DNA from: Hasllibacter sp. MH4015
GTDB taxonomy: Bacteria; Pseudomonadota; Alphaproteobacteria; Rhodobacterales; Rhodobacteraceae
Reading direction: 5' to 3'
Assembly (NCBI RefSeq): GCF_020177575.1
Contig: NZ_JAHTBK010000001.1
Coordinates: 2,291,875 to 2,355,874, forward strand
DNA: 64,000 nt
Shown: piece after piece, positions 16,405-25,276 of the stretch
Position numbering within the stretch: the first letter of the stretch is position 1
How the letters are laid out: each line of letters starts with the position of its first letter
The notes under the pieces: generated by a model
What the model saw: the letters and a program-made list of their open reading frames with translations, nothing else
Told to the model about the DNA's origin: nothing
The model's database searches: none
Translations under genes and position numbers: made by a program

Positions 16405-17286
16405 TCATGATCTGTGGCCTGCCGCCTGGATTTGCGCCTGTGTTACCAGCTCAGCGGCCAAGAGCGCATCGACCTGGCCGGGTGTGATGTGACGGCACAG
16501 CGGATGGCGATCCGTGACCCAATTCGCCAGGCCAGCCAGCATCTCGGCTTTCACTGCCTTCGTCTGTTCGCGGTTCGTGGCGATGTACTCGACGTGAGTA
16601 CGCCACCGCGCAGAATTGAACCAATTGTCTGAGAAGCAGACCTTGGACCGGGTGAAGCCCGCACTCTCCGTGGCGTATGCCTTGACGGCTTCGGTCAGGT
16701 CTTTGGCGCTGACGCCTTCGTCCAGCGCCGCTCTGATGCGCCTCAGGCAGTCGGCCTTCCCGCGCAAACGGTCGGGCGGATAGGAGGCCAAAATCCTCTC
16801 AGCCTCTTCATCCACCGCCACCACGCTATCGCGCGTAGGAGGTTCTTTCATAGGTTCAATGGTAAGGTTCCTGTCCCGGTTTGAGACTACCCCAGTCTCA
16901 CCTCCGGGACTTTTCCCCCTCTTTTTTGAGACATTTCCCCCCGTCTCAATTTGAGACGCAACCCCATTTGGACCGCGGCCTCTTCCCTCAGGGCGGGCGC
17001 TAGGGCCAAGGGTTATATCGAGGTGCAACTCATACTGGTTGGCCCCTCGCCCACCATCACCATCACCGCGAGCATGGCGCGTGACAAGCCCGCATTCCTC
17101 CAAGGTCGCCATGCGACGAAACAGAGTTGCACGGCCCATCTCGCATTCATCCGCCAATCGCTGTGCGCTTGGGTTGCACTGGCCGGTTTCTTTGTTGTGA
17201 AAATCCGCCAGTTGGATCAGCACAATCTTGGCGGCGGGCTTCAAGCCTTTGACATTCGCGGCCCAGATCAAGGCCATGCCGCTCAT
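16405..17286 (-). CDS. Helix-turn-helix replication-type protein
   Basis: A 293-residue protein with an N-terminal winged helix (residues 5-80: LKPAAKIVLIQLADFHNKETGQCNPSAQRLA..., GRATLFRRMATLEECGLV) as in plasmid and phage replication initiators, a disordered middle, and a helical C-terminal domain. Proteins of this kind sit beside mobilisation or packaging genes in integrative elements and often act in element replication. Enzymatic motifs are not visible. It is the first gene inside the right attachment site. Confidence 0.65.
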   Translation of the reverse strand: MSGMALIWAANVKGLKPAAKIVLIQLADFHNKETGQCNPSAQRLADECEMGRATLFRRMATLEECGLVTRHARGDGDGGRGANQYELHLDITLGPSARPEGRGRGPNGVASQIETGGNVSKKRGKSPGGETGVVSNRDRNLTIEPMKEPPTRDSVVAVDEEAERILASYPPDRLRGKADCLRRIRAALDEGVSAKDLTEAVKAYATESAGFTRSKVCFSDNWFNSARWRTHVEYIATNREQTKAVKAEMLAGLANWVTDRHPLCRHITPGQVDALLAAELVTQAQIQAAGHRS

Positions 17287-17310
17287 GATCTTGGTCCGGC
17301 GAAAACAGCA

Positions 17311-17349
17311 GTATCAGGTTCATACCTTGTTCGGCATATGTCCTGATAC
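17311..17349. promoter_or_regulatory. Inverted repeat upstream of the replication-type gene
   Basis: A perfect 8-bp inverted repeat, GTATCAGG at 17311-17318 and CCTGATAC at 17342-17349, lies between the helix-turn-helix gene and the right attachment site. It could be an operator for that gene, part of a replication origin, or an integrase arm site. The sequence alone does not choose. Confidence 0.4.
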
Positions 17350-17390
17350 CAATTTGGGGCTAAGCGCCTGTTTTCATGTAAAAGGAGACT

Positions 17391-17438
17391 GGATTGCAAA
17401 TCCGTGTACACCGGTTCGATTCCGGTACTCGCCTCCAT
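17391..17438 (+). repeat. Attachment site: 3' fragment of tRNA-Cys (right copy)
   Basis: Second copy of the 48-bp tRNA-Cys 3' segment, identical to 1858-1905. Again no 5' tRNA half precedes it. It marks the right junction of the element with the chromosome. The first core gene starts 94 bp later. Confidence 0.9.
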
Positions 17439-17531
17439 CCCATCCCCCGAACTGCGAGCCGACCTTTGTGCCCGCCGCCACCTTTCGGTCGCGCGGAAAG
17501 GGTGTAAAAGGGCGCAAATGTCTCTAGCCGG

Positions 17532-18782
17532 ATGTGCCAAGCCGTGAAAGTCAGCATCATCATCCCCTCGCGGGAACGGGCCTATTACCTGAACGCCGCG
17601 ATCCAGTCCGTGCTGGATATCGACGATGACGGTATCGAGCTGATCGTGGCCGACAATGCCTCCACCGATAACACGAAAGAGGTGGTGGAGGCTTTCGACG
17701 ATCCGCGCCTGGTCTATCTGCCGTCGGAAAGGCGCGTGTCGATGCGGGAGAATTTCAACCGCTCCATCCTCGCCAGTTCCGGTGATTACATCATCACGTT
17801 CGGCGATGACGACGCGATCGTACCGGGGCAGTTTCCGGCCCTGCGCAAGATCCTGGAGACGCACGAGCCCGACGGCGTGAACTGGTTCAAATCCGGGTAT
17901 TTCTGGCCCGTGGACGGCTATATGCCCAAACGCGCGGGCTCAATCCGGCTTTATCGCAGCCGGACGTTCAACCGGCCGGTGCCGTATGATCCGGCGGCAC
18001 AGCTTCCCGCGCTTCTGGCGTGTGAGACCCACAACCTCTTCCCCGCGCCCAACATCTACCACGGCTGCATCTCGCGCGCCTATCTGGAGCGGGTGAAGCC
18101 CGGCCCCGACCTCTATTTCGACGGCACGATCCCGGACGTGAACTTCCAGTATCGCGCAATCTTCAACGGTGGGAATTTCCTTGAGGTGCTCCACCCGTTC
18201 ACGATCAACGGCGCCTCGCCCAAAAGCAACGGACACGCGCAGCTGAACATCCACGGGGCTAAGGGCGCCGAACAGATTGCGCGCATGTTCACCGAAGAAA
18301 ACCGCGCCGATCCCTACGACGACATCATCGACCATTGCGAGACGATTGACCTGGTGATCTTCGCAACCCTCGAAACCCTGCGCCAGCGCAGCGGGTTCAT
18401 GGACCATCGCCCCGATTACCAGCGCTGGTATCACTATGCCATGAAGGGCCGCGAACGCCGCCCCGACAAGGCCCCGGAGATCGAGGCGACCCTGCGCGCC
18501 CATGCGGAGGCCACTGGCAGCCTTGCGGAATTCGAGGCGCAGGCCGAGGCGGAAATGCCCAAGCGCACCGCGCGGCAGCGGATCAAGAAGGGCCTGGGCG
18601 AGATCGGGAATTTCAAGCTGTCATGCGAGCTGAATGGCGAAAACACCATCCTGAATGGCGTGCGCATCGTGGATCACATGCTGGGCGACGCCATGGTCGA
18701 TGTGACGGACGGCAAGCTCAGCGCCTCGGCCGCCTGGCGCGCGGCCAGATCGCGCGCCAAGGCCTTTGACGGGAGCCTATGA
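17532..18782 (+). CDS. Family 2 glycosyltransferase
   Basis: A 416-residue GT-A enzyme. The N-terminus VSIIIPSRERAYYLNAAIQSVL, the ELIVADNASTDNT block and the metal-binding DDD (FGDDDA, about residue 98) define GT2. The C-terminal 150 residues are helical. It probably transfers a sugar in surface polysaccharide assembly. It converges with the deoxysugar operon, its stop overlapping that of the CmcI-like gene by 6 bp, so the two probably serve the same glycan. Confidence 0.85.
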   Translation: MCQAVKVSIIIPSRERAYYLNAAIQSVLDIDDDGIELIVADNASTDNTKEVVEAFDDPRLVYLPSERRVSMRENFNRSILASSGDYIITFGDDDAIVPGQFPALRKILETHEPDGVNWFKSGYFWPVDGYMPKRAGSIRLYRSRTFNRPVPYDPAAQLPALLACETHNLFPAPNIYHGCISRAYLERVKPGPDLYFDGTIPDVNFQYRAIFNGGNFLEVLHPFTINGASPKSNGHAQLNIHGAKGAEQIARMFTEENRADPYDDIIDHCETIDLVIFATLETLRQRSGFMDHRPDYQRWYHYAMKGRERRPDKAPEIEATLRAHAEATGSLAEFEAQAEAEMPKRTARQRIKKGLGEIGNFKLSCELNGENTILNGVRIVDHMLGDAMVDVTDGKLSASAAWRAARSRAKAFDGSL

Positions 18783-19547
18783 CACCCGCTTGAGATAGCC
18801 GTCATGGGCGACGGTGATCTGTAGCTTGTCGGCGATATCCTTCTGGATCTCGAATTCCGGGTGCGATTCCAGGTAATCCCAGACCGCCGTCTTCGGATTG
18901 TCGCCCTTGCCCCAGGGCCGGTCGGGATAGGCATCGTCATCCATATCCTCGATCAGCGTGTCGAAGACCACGCAATAGCTGCCGACGGAGGTCAGGGGGG
19001 CATAGGCCTCCAACTCGGCGCGGACATGGTCGTGGGTGTGGTTGCTGTCGAGGCAGACCAGAACGCGCTCATATCCGGCGGCGGCCTCGTGCACCTGCGC
19101 GATGATGTCATCGGCGATGGAGGAGCCTTCGATCATCTGGATACGCGACGCCATGGGATGCGCCTCGATCGCCGTGCGGTTGTGGGCGCGGACGTCGATA
19201 TCGACCCCCAGAACCTTGCGGTTGGACGCGCGCGGATCAAGCGTCGTACCCGCTTCAATCGCATCGCACATGTCCAGAAGCGCCAGCATGGAGGCGCTGA
19301 AGATCAGCGATCCGCCATGGGCGATGCCCATCTCCACGATCAGGTCGGGCTTCACCTCCCAGATCAGCTCCTGCATGGCCATGACGTCCTGAGGGTATTG
19401 GATGATCGGGCGGTCCATCCAATGGTAATTGTAGGAATATTCGGCCACGGCGGAGGCGCGCAGGAAGGCAAGGCCCGGCTCGGTCAGGGCTGCGTTCTTC
19501 CGCATCTGCGCGACGCGGTTGGGGATGTCGTCTTTGAATTGGCTCAT
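18777..19547 (-). CDS. CmcI-like cephalosporin hydroxylase family protein (SAM methyltransferase fold)
   Basis: About 256 residues, starting at ATG 19547 with AAGG eight bases upstream. The frame is open further 5' but into the previous gene. Motifs LIVEMGIAHGGSLIFSASML, VLGVDIDVR and VLVCLDSNHTHDHV are those of the CmcI family. Despite the name, these are SAM-dependent O-methyltransferases or hydroxylase partners, often found in sugar clusters. It is last in a six-gene operon, which suggests methylation of the deoxysugar. Confidence 0.78.
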   Translation of the reverse strand: MSQFKDDIPNRVAQMRKNAALTEPGLAFLRASAVAEYSYNYHWMDRPIIQYPQDVMAMQELIWEVKPDLIVEMGIAHGGSLIFSASMLALLDMCDAIEAGTTLDPRASNRKVLGVDIDVRAHNRTAIEAHPMASRIQMIEGSSIADDIIAQVHEAAAGYERVLVCLDSNHTHDHVRAELEAYAPLTSVGSYCVVFDTLIEDMDDDAYPDRPWGKGDNPKTAVWDYLESHPEFEIQKDIADKLQITVAHDGYLKRVS

Positions 19548-19587
19548 CTGGTTCACCTTCGAATGGCAAGGGGCCGCGACACGCGGT

Positions 19588-20454
19588 CTATCGGGGGGCG
19601 GGCGTTGATGTGTGTACAAGATCGGGCGTGGCTGCCCCACGGGGATGGCGCGGGCCGATGATGATTGGTGGATCGGTCAGGTTGGTGGGCCGCGCGCCGA
19701 ATTTGAGCAGGTCGCGGCGTCCGTATTGATCGGCGATGCCAAGCGCAAGGTCGCGCACGGAAATCCCATGCCCGGTGGAGATATTGGTGACACCTGTCGC
19801 GTCTGAAAACGCATCGCCCACGTAAAGCTCCGCCGCTGCGTCCACGTCGATGAAATCGCGGATCTGGGTGCCTTCGGTCAGCTCCGCCACCGCACCTTTG
19901 GCAAGTTGCTGGTGGATATAGGGCGCAAGGCGGCGCGGGTCCTCTCCGGCACCGTGAAGGTAGAAGAGCCGCGCCCACAGGAATTCTGTGCCGCTCTGCT
20001 CGAAGAAGGCTTTTAGCGTCAGATAGGCGCTGACCTTGGCCGCAGCATAGGGCGTTTGCGGGTCAAGCGGGCCGTCGGGATAAAGCATTCCGTCCCCGAA
20101 CGCATATTCGAAACAGGTCCCGGTGCCGACAAACCGGCGCAACCCCGCGGCTACGGCGCCTTGCGCCATGCGCAACGTGCCCGAAAGGCAATCGAGGTTC
20201 TTGTCAGAGGTCAGGTACTTTCCCGGCTCCGCATACCACGCCAGGTGCAGGACCATGTCCACGCCATCGAAGGTGTCGGCCCAGAACCCGGCATCCTCGG
20301 CGAACAGATCGCCCGTCATCACCGTCTCGTCGGCCAGGGGCACCTCGGCGCCGGGGCGCAGGACACAGCGCGTTGTGCAGTCGCGCCTGGCCAGCGCGCG
20401 CATCACGGCCTGGCCCACGAAACCCGACGCGCCTGTGACCAGAACCCGGCTCAT
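19588..20454 (-). CDS. NAD-dependent epimerase/dehydratase (sugar 4-ketoreductase)
   Basis: A 288-residue extended SDR: nucleotide-binding GASGFVG at 8-14, VLHLAWYAEPGKYL, and active-site Tyr-xxx-Lys in PYAAAKVSAY. Its place after dehydratase, epimerase and C-methyltransferase genes fits the final 4-keto reduction of a nucleotide deoxysugar. The start overlaps the upstream stop by 4 bp. Confidence 0.8.
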   Translation of the reverse strand: MSRVLVTGASGFVGQAVMRALARRDCTTRCVLRPGAEVPLADETVMTGDLFAEDAGFWADTFDGVDMVLHLAWYAEPGKYLTSDKNLDCLSGTLRMAQGAVAAGLRRFVGTGTCFEYAFGDGMLYPDGPLDPQTPYAAAKVSAYLTLKAFFEQSGTEFLWARLFYLHGAGEDPRRLAPYIHQQLAKGAVAELTEGTQIRDFIDVDAAAELYVGDAFSDATGVTNISTGHGISVRDLALGIADQYGRRDLLKFGARPTNLTDPPIIIGPRHPRGAATPDLVHTSTPAPR

Positions 20455-21671
20455 CCGTGGATCTTCAACGCAGGCACGGCGGTCACGAAACGGGTGCCCT
20501 TCGCCGCAAGATGGGCGTTCTGGGCCATCACCTCATCGCGGATGTTCCACGGAAAAATGACGAGGTAATCGGGGCGGCGGTCGGTCAGCACGTCGGGCGG
20601 CAGGATCGGCAGGTGACTGCCCGGCATGAATTGCCCCTGCTTGGCTTCCGCCGCGTCACAGACAAACGTGATCAGGTCCTTGCCGATACCCGCGAAATTC
20701 ATCAACGTGTTGCCCTTGGCCGCCGCCCCGTATGCCGCCACGGATTTCCCTTCCGCCTTGGCGTCCAGCAGGAAACGCAGCACATCGTCCTTGACCCGTT
20801 CGGCGCGGGCCTGGAACTCCGTGTAGAAGGCGGGGCTGCCCATGCCGCGCGCAAGCTCCTCCGCCCGAACCGCGCGCAAGGCATCCGTTTCCGTGTGGCG
20901 CGCCTCCGCCCGGCAGGCATAGATCCTGAGCGAGCCGCCATGGGTCGGCAATTCCTCCACATCGAACAAACGGCACCCCGCCGCGTCCATGATCCGGTCG
21001 ACCGCCAAGAGCGACAGGTAGGAGAAATGCTCGTGATAGATCGTGTCGAACTGGTTGTGCTCCACCAGCCGCATCAAATGCGGGAATTCCAGCGTGATGA
21101 CGCCCTCGGGCTTCAACACTTCCCGCAGGCCGCGGGTGAAATCGTTGATATCGGGGACATGGGCATAGACGTTGTTGCCTAGGACGAGGTCCGATTTCGG
21201 CAAATCGCGCGCCATCTCCTCCCCGAAGAATTCTTGCAGGACGGGGATGCCAAGGCATTTCGCTGTGTCGGCCGTGCTTTTCGTTGGCTCCACCCCCAGG
21301 CAAGGAATGCCTGCGGCCACGAAATTCTTCAAAAGGTAGCCGTCGTTGGACGCCACTTCGATCACGTGGCTGTCCGCGTTCAGGCCCAACCGTGCCGTGA
21401 TCATCTCCACGTAGTCCGCCGCATGGGCCACCCAGCCCTTCGAAGTGGAGGAGAAATAGGCGTAATCGGGTGAAAACAGCGCATCAGCGGCGGCGAAATC
21501 CTCCGTCTGCACCAGAAAGCAGGCGGGACAGGTCTTCACGCGCAGCGGAAAGGTCAGCTCCGGGGCCGACAGGGCGTCTTCCGACAGGTAGGCATTCGAC
21601 GGCGGGGCAAAGCCCAGATCCACGAAGTCGATCGTGAGCGGCGTGGCGCAATGGCGGCAGGCCTGGGTCAT
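20451..21671 (-). CDS. Sugar C-methyltransferase (TylCIII/NovU-like)
   Basis: A 406-residue enzyme with the three-part layout of deoxysugar C-methyltransferases. The N-terminal zinc domain has CRHC and CPAC (residues 5-8 and 49-52). The central SAM-binding fold shows VIEVASNDGYLL, and the C-terminal Rossmann domain has VAAYGAAAKGNTLMNF. In known members it methylates C3 of an NDP-4-keto-6-deoxyhexose. It overlaps neighbouring genes by 4 bp at both ends. Confidence 0.85.
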   Translation of the reverse strand: MTQACRHCATPLTIDFVDLGFAPPSNAYLSEDALSAPELTFPLRVKTCPACFLVQTEDFAAADALFSPDYAYFSSTSKGWVAHAADYVEMITARLGLNADSHVIEVASNDGYLLKNFVAAGIPCLGVEPTKSTADTAKCLGIPVLQEFFGEEMARDLPKSDLVLGNNVYAHVPDINDFTRGLREVLKPEGVITLEFPHLMRLVEHNQFDTIYHEHFSYLSLLAVDRIMDAAGCRLFDVEELPTHGGSLRIYACRAEARHTETDALRAVRAEELARGMGSPAFYTEFQARAERVKDDVLRFLLDAKAEGKSVAAYGAAAKGNTLMNFAGIGKDLITFVCDAAEAKQGQFMPGSHLPILPPDVLTDRRPDYLVIFPWNIRDEVMAQNAHLAAKGTRFVTAVPALKIHG

Positions 21672-22210
21672 AGGGGCGTGATCTCCGCTAGGGCGGGAAG
21701 GGCTTCGTCGCGGGGCGACATCCGGGCGGGTGGCAGAGGCCAGTCAATCGACAGGGCCGCATCGAAGGGCGAAATGCCCCCTTCATGGCCCGGCGCGTAG
21801 GTTTCGGAGTGCATATATTGCAGCAATGTCTCCGGCAAGACCGCCTGAAACCCGTGGGCAAAACCTTCGGGGATGTAGACCGCGTTCAGCGCCTCGGCGT
21901 CCAGCATCAGGGCGGTGGTCTGCCCGAAACTCGCCGATCCCGCGCGCAGATCGACGATTACATCCCATGCCCGCCCGCGCAGGCAGCGCACCAGCTTGAC
22001 CTCCGCCTGGGGCGCGCGCTGGAAATGCATGCCGCGCAGGGTGCCTTGGGCCAGGTTCATCGACACGTTCATCTGCGGCCAGCTTGAGTTCAGACCGGCC
22101 TTGCGGAATTCATCGTCGCAATAGGTCCGCGCGAAATAGCCACGCGCGTCTTCGCGCCGCTCCAACGTGATCTCGAACGCGCCGGACAGGGGCAAGGGCG
22201 TCACGTTCAT
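21668..22210 (-). CDS. dTDP-4-dehydrorhamnose 3,5-epimerase-like protein
   Basis: A 180-residue cupin of the RmlC family (LEGAFEI-like start, RGMHFQ, LRGRAWDVIVDLR, VYIPEGFAHGFQ). It acts on the 4-keto-6-deoxy sugar at C3 and/or C5. The company of CDP-sugar genes suggests its substrate carries CDP rather than dTDP. Start and stop overlap neighbours. Confidence 0.85.
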   Translation of the reverse strand: MNVTPLPLSGAFEITLERREDARGYFARTYCDDEFRKAGLNSSWPQMNVSMNLAQGTLRGMHFQRAPQAEVKLVRCLRGRAWDVIVDLRAGSASFGQTTALMLDAEALNAVYIPEGFAHGFQAVLPETLLQYMHSETYAPGHEGGISPFDAALSIDWPLPPARMSPRDEALPALAEITPL

Positions 22211-23247
22211 GGCGCGCCGAACTCCGCAATCTGGGCGGCGGTAATCTCTGCCGGTTCCGCGCCCTCATGGACCGCCCGATACCACGCCATCGTCCGGGCA
22301 AGGCAGGTGTCGAACGTCCAGCGTGGTGTATAGCCGATGTCCTGCCGTGCCAAAGCGTTCTCAAGGCTCAACAGCCCGGCCTCATGGGGCGCATCGGGGT
22401 CTGAGCGGTCTTCCCACCGCCCCGGCCAATGGGCCACGGCGCCCTCAACAAGATCGCGGACCGGGCGCACATCCTGCGGGTCGGGCCCGAAATTATAGGC
22501 GGGCGCCAGCGCCGCCCCGCCAAACGCCTGCTCAGCCAGCCGCAAATAGCCCGCCAGCGGCTCCAGCACATGCTGCCACGGGCGTTGTGCGTCGGGATTG
22601 CGCACTCCGATCACGTCACCGGCGGCAAGGGCGCGCGCGATATCGGGCACGATCCGGTTCTTTGCCCAGTCGCCGCCGCCGATCACGTTGCCCGCCCGTG
22701 CCGCGATCACGCGAACCGGATGGCTGTGGAAGAAGGATTTGCGATAACTCGCAATCGCCAATTCGCAGCCCGCCTTGGAGGCCGAATAGGGATCGTGCCC
22801 GCCGAGGCGATCCCCCTCCGAGTACGGTTGCTCGGTCTCCCGGTTCTCATAGACCTTGTCGGTCGTGATCATGATCGCCGCGCAGGGGTGCGTCAGCTGC
22901 CGCAGCGCATCGAGCATGTGAACCGTGCCCATCACGTTGGTATCCCACGTCGCCATCGGGTCCTCGTAGGAGGCGAGGACGAGGGGCTGCGCGGCCAGAT
23001 GAAAGACGACATCCGGCTGCACCTCCGCCACCCGCGCCTCCAGCGCGCCCTTCGTGCGGATGTCGCCGATGCGATGGTCCAGTTTGCCCGCCAATCCCAA
23101 TTGATCGAAGAGCGCAGGCGTCGTGTCGGGCTCAAGCGCGAACCCGCTGACCTCCGCCCCCAGCTGGATCAGCCACAGCGACAGCCACGACCCTTTGAAC
23201 CCAGTATGGCCCGTCACCAGAACCCGTTTTCCGGCCCAGAAGCTCAT
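22207..23247 (-). CDS. rfbG: CDP-glucose 4,6-dehydratase
   Basis: About 346 residues, from ATG 23247, which overlaps the upstream stop (ATGA). Extended [20 protein letters not shown] at the NAD site, [25 protein letters not shown], and YSASK with the catalytic Tyr/Lys. The TGHTGFKG and TTDKVYEN blocks are diagnostic for RfbG. It converts CDP-glucose to CDP-4-keto-6-deoxyglucose, the branch point for dideoxy and branched sugars. Confidence 0.92.
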   Translation of the reverse strand: MSFWAGKRVLVTGHTGFKGSWLSLWLIQLGAEVSGFALEPDTTPALFDQLGLAGKLDHRIGDIRTKGALEARVAEVQPDVVFHLAAQPLVLASYEDPMATWDTNVMGTVHMLDALRQLTHPCAAIMITTDKVYENRETEQPYSEGDRLGGHDPYSASKAGCELAIASYRKSFFHSHPVRVIAARAGNVIGGGDWAKNRIVPDIARALAAGDVIGVRNPDAQRPWQHVLEPLAGYLRLAEQAFGGAALAPAYNFGPDPQDVRPVRDLVEGAVAHWPGRWEDRSDPDAPHEAGLLSLENALARQDIGYTPRWTFDTCLARTMAWYRAVHEGAEPAEITAAQIAEFGAP

Positions 23248-24023
23248 CCGCGCAGCGGATCCCAGACGCGCCACGGCGCGCGGCCTTGCGCCCACAGATC
23301 TTCCAACTCGTTCTTGTCGCGCAGCGTGTCCATCGCTTTCCAGAACCCGTCATGGCGCCAGACACTCAACTGCCCATCGGCAGCCAGCCCCTCCAGTGGG
23401 CCTTTCTCGAACACCGTATCGTCGCCGCCCAGTCGCGCGAGGATCGACGGCTCGCAGACCATGAAGCCCCCATTGACCCAGCGATTGTCGCCTCGGGGCT
23501 TCTCGTGAAAGGCCGTGATCTTCTCGTCCTGGATCGCAAGCGCGCCGAAGCGGCCAGCGGGCTGGATCGCGGTCATCGTCGCCTCGCGCCCCTGCGCCTT
23601 GTGGAACGCCACCAACGCGGTGATGTCCACATCCGCAACACCGTCGCCGTAGGTCAGGCAGAACGTATCGTCGAGGTAGGGGGCGACGCGGCGGATACGG
23701 CCCCCGGTCTGCGACTGCTCGCCCGTGTCGATCAGCGTGACCTTCCACGGCTCCGCCGCCTGGGAATGCACCTCCACAGAATTGTCGGCCAGGTCAATCG
23801 TGACGTCGGACATGTGCATGAAGTAATTGGCGAAGTATTCCTTGATCATGTAGCCCTTGTAGCCACAGCAGATGATGAACTCCGTGATGCCGTGATGGCC
23901 ATAGAGCTTCATGATGTGCCACAGGATCGGGCGGGCCCCGATCTCGATCATCGGCTTGGGTCTGAGGTGGGACTCTTCGCTGATGCGCGTTCCCAGCCCC
24001 CCGGCAAGTATCACCGCTTTCAT
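23244..24023 (-). CDS. rfbF: Glucose-1-phosphate cytidylyltransferase
   Basis: A 259-residue nucleotidyltransferase: [18 protein letters not shown] followed by RPKPMIEIG, and [16 protein letters not shown], a signature of RfbF. It makes CDP-glucose from CTP and glucose-1-phosphate. It is the first gene of the leftward operon rfbF-rfbG-epimerase-methyltransferase-reductase-CmcI, all joined by short overlaps or gaps. Confidence 0.93.
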   Translation of the reverse strand: MKAVILAGGLGTRISEESHLRPKPMIEIGARPILWHIMKLYGHHGITEFIICCGYKGYMIKEYFANYFMHMSDVTIDLADNSVEVHSQAAEPWKVTLIDTGEQSQTGGRIRRVAPYLDDTFCLTYGDGVADVDITALVAFHKAQGREATMTAIQPAGRFGALAIQDEKITAFHEKPRGDNRWVNGGFMVCEPSILARLGGDDTVFEKGPLEGLAADGQLSVWRHDGFWKAMDTLRDKNELEDLWAQGRAPWRVWDPLRG

Positions 24024-24108
24024 TTTGCCCTCTTCGACGATGTCGGTCCGGGCATTGGGCTACAACGCACGGACCAATATCACAAGGCGTGGGGCGGGCG
24101 CGTCAGGC

Positions 24109-25179
24109 TCAGCCGATGAACGCCGCCGCCAGCGCCATGAAGAGCGGGATCGACAAGATGGCGACCGGGGTGCCGAGGCCGGTGGACGTGCCGACATAGG
24201 CTGACGGGTTGGCTTCCGGCAGGGCGCCGCGCATCGTGGGCGGGCCGGAGATGTCCGAGCTCGATGCCGCCATGATCGACAGAAGCACCACGCCACCCGC
24301 GGAGAAACCGGTCAGGTGGTGGGCGATCAGGCCCACGCCGAAGCCCAGCATGCCGTGCACCAGCGGTGCCGCGATCCCGTAGAGAATGTAGGCATGGGCA
24401 ACCTTCCGCAGCTCCGACAGCCGCGCCCAGGCTTCCATCCCCATGATCAGCATCAGGATCGACAGCAGACCCCGGAAGAGCGGCTCGTAGAAACTGTCAT
24501 AGACGCTGTCGGGGGCCGCGAAGATGCCGATGGCCAGGCCGATCAACAGCGCGGAGATTGCGGGGCTGCGGAACGTGTCGACCAGGATCGTCTTCACAAG
24601 GCCCTTCTCCAGCCCCTCGATCTGCGCAGGCTCCGTCTTGGGCGCGGCATTCATCGCCATGGTCCCGTCGGCGGCGATTTCGGCGTTGGAGGCCCGCCGC
24701 GCCACGCTCACCTTGGCCATCACGATCGCCGTGACCAGCGCCGCGATGTCCATGAACGGGTAGAGCGCGCCGATGAAGCCCTCATAGGCGATGTTCTCGT
24801 CATCCAGCACCGCCATCCCAGCCGCGAGGGTGGAGGCGGAGACCGCGCCGAACAGGCCCGCCGTGGCCAGCCCGTCGATCTTCGAGACGCCTTTCCAGCG
24901 TGCCAGCGTCCGGCTTCCGAGAAGCACGATGAGCACGCCCACGATGGCCGCACCCGCGGCAGGCACCAGAAGCTCCGTCAGATTGGCGTCCCGCACCGAA
25001 ATGCCCGCGCCAAGGCCGACCTTCAGCAAAAGCAGCATGACGATGAACTTGTAGACAGGTTCCGGCACTTCCAGCTTGCTGCCGAGCGATGCCAACAACA
25101 TGCCGCCGATCAGGAAGGCGAGCGTCGGCTTCTGCAATTGGTCGATGATCGTGCTGAAGATCGTGACGATGATATCCAT
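24109..25179 (-). CDS. sbtA: SbtA-type sodium-dependent bicarbonate permease
   Basis: About 356 residues from ATG 25179, with AGAGG seven bases upstream. Roughly ten membrane segments in two inverted halves, with SbtA-family blocks MLLLLKVGLGAGISVR, AVSASTLAAGMAVLDD and LYPFMDIAALVTAIVMAK. A cytoplasmic loop lies at about 185-225. It imports bicarbonate or a similar anion with sodium. A PII-like SbtB partner is not adjacent. Control is probably by the divergent LysR protein. Confidence 0.85.
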   Translation of the reverse strand: MDIIVTIFSTIIDQLQKPTLAFLIGGMLLASLGSKLEVPEPVYKFIVMLLLLKVGLGAGISVRDANLTELLVPAAGAAIVGVLIVLLGSRTLARWKGVSKIDGLATAGLFGAVSASTLAAGMAVLDDENIAYEGFIGALYPFMDIAALVTAIVMAKVSVARRASNAEIAADGTMAMNAAPKTEPAQIEGLEKGLVKTILVDTFRSPAISALLIGLAIGIFAAPDSVYDSFYEPLFRGLLSILMLIMGMEAWARLSELRKVAHAYILYGIAAPLVHGMLGFGVGLIAHHLTGFSAGGVVLLSIMAASSSDISGPPTMRGALPEANPSAYVGTSTGLGTPVAILSIPLFMALAAAFIG

Positions 25180-25276
25180 GACGGGACCTCTGTTCTGGGA
25201 CATCCCACGACGTAGCGGATTGCTCTCTGAATAAAAAATACATATATCAGGCGAATTCATTCTATTTATGTGAACG

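Larger units (their letters stand above)
1858..17438. mobile_element. Integrative and mobilisable element at tRNA-Cys
   Basis: About 15.5 kb bounded by 48-bp direct repeats of the tRNA-Cys 3' end. It contains a tyrosine integrase next to the left repeat, excisionase-like proteins, a divergent repressor, restriction and other defence cargo, a HigBA pair, a MobC/relaxase mobilisation module and a replication-type helix-turn-helix protein next to the right repeat. There are no type IV secretion genes, so it would need a helper conjugation system. The base composition of several cargo genes (notably 12958-14184) is visibly more AT-rich than the flanking genome. Confidence 0.85.
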
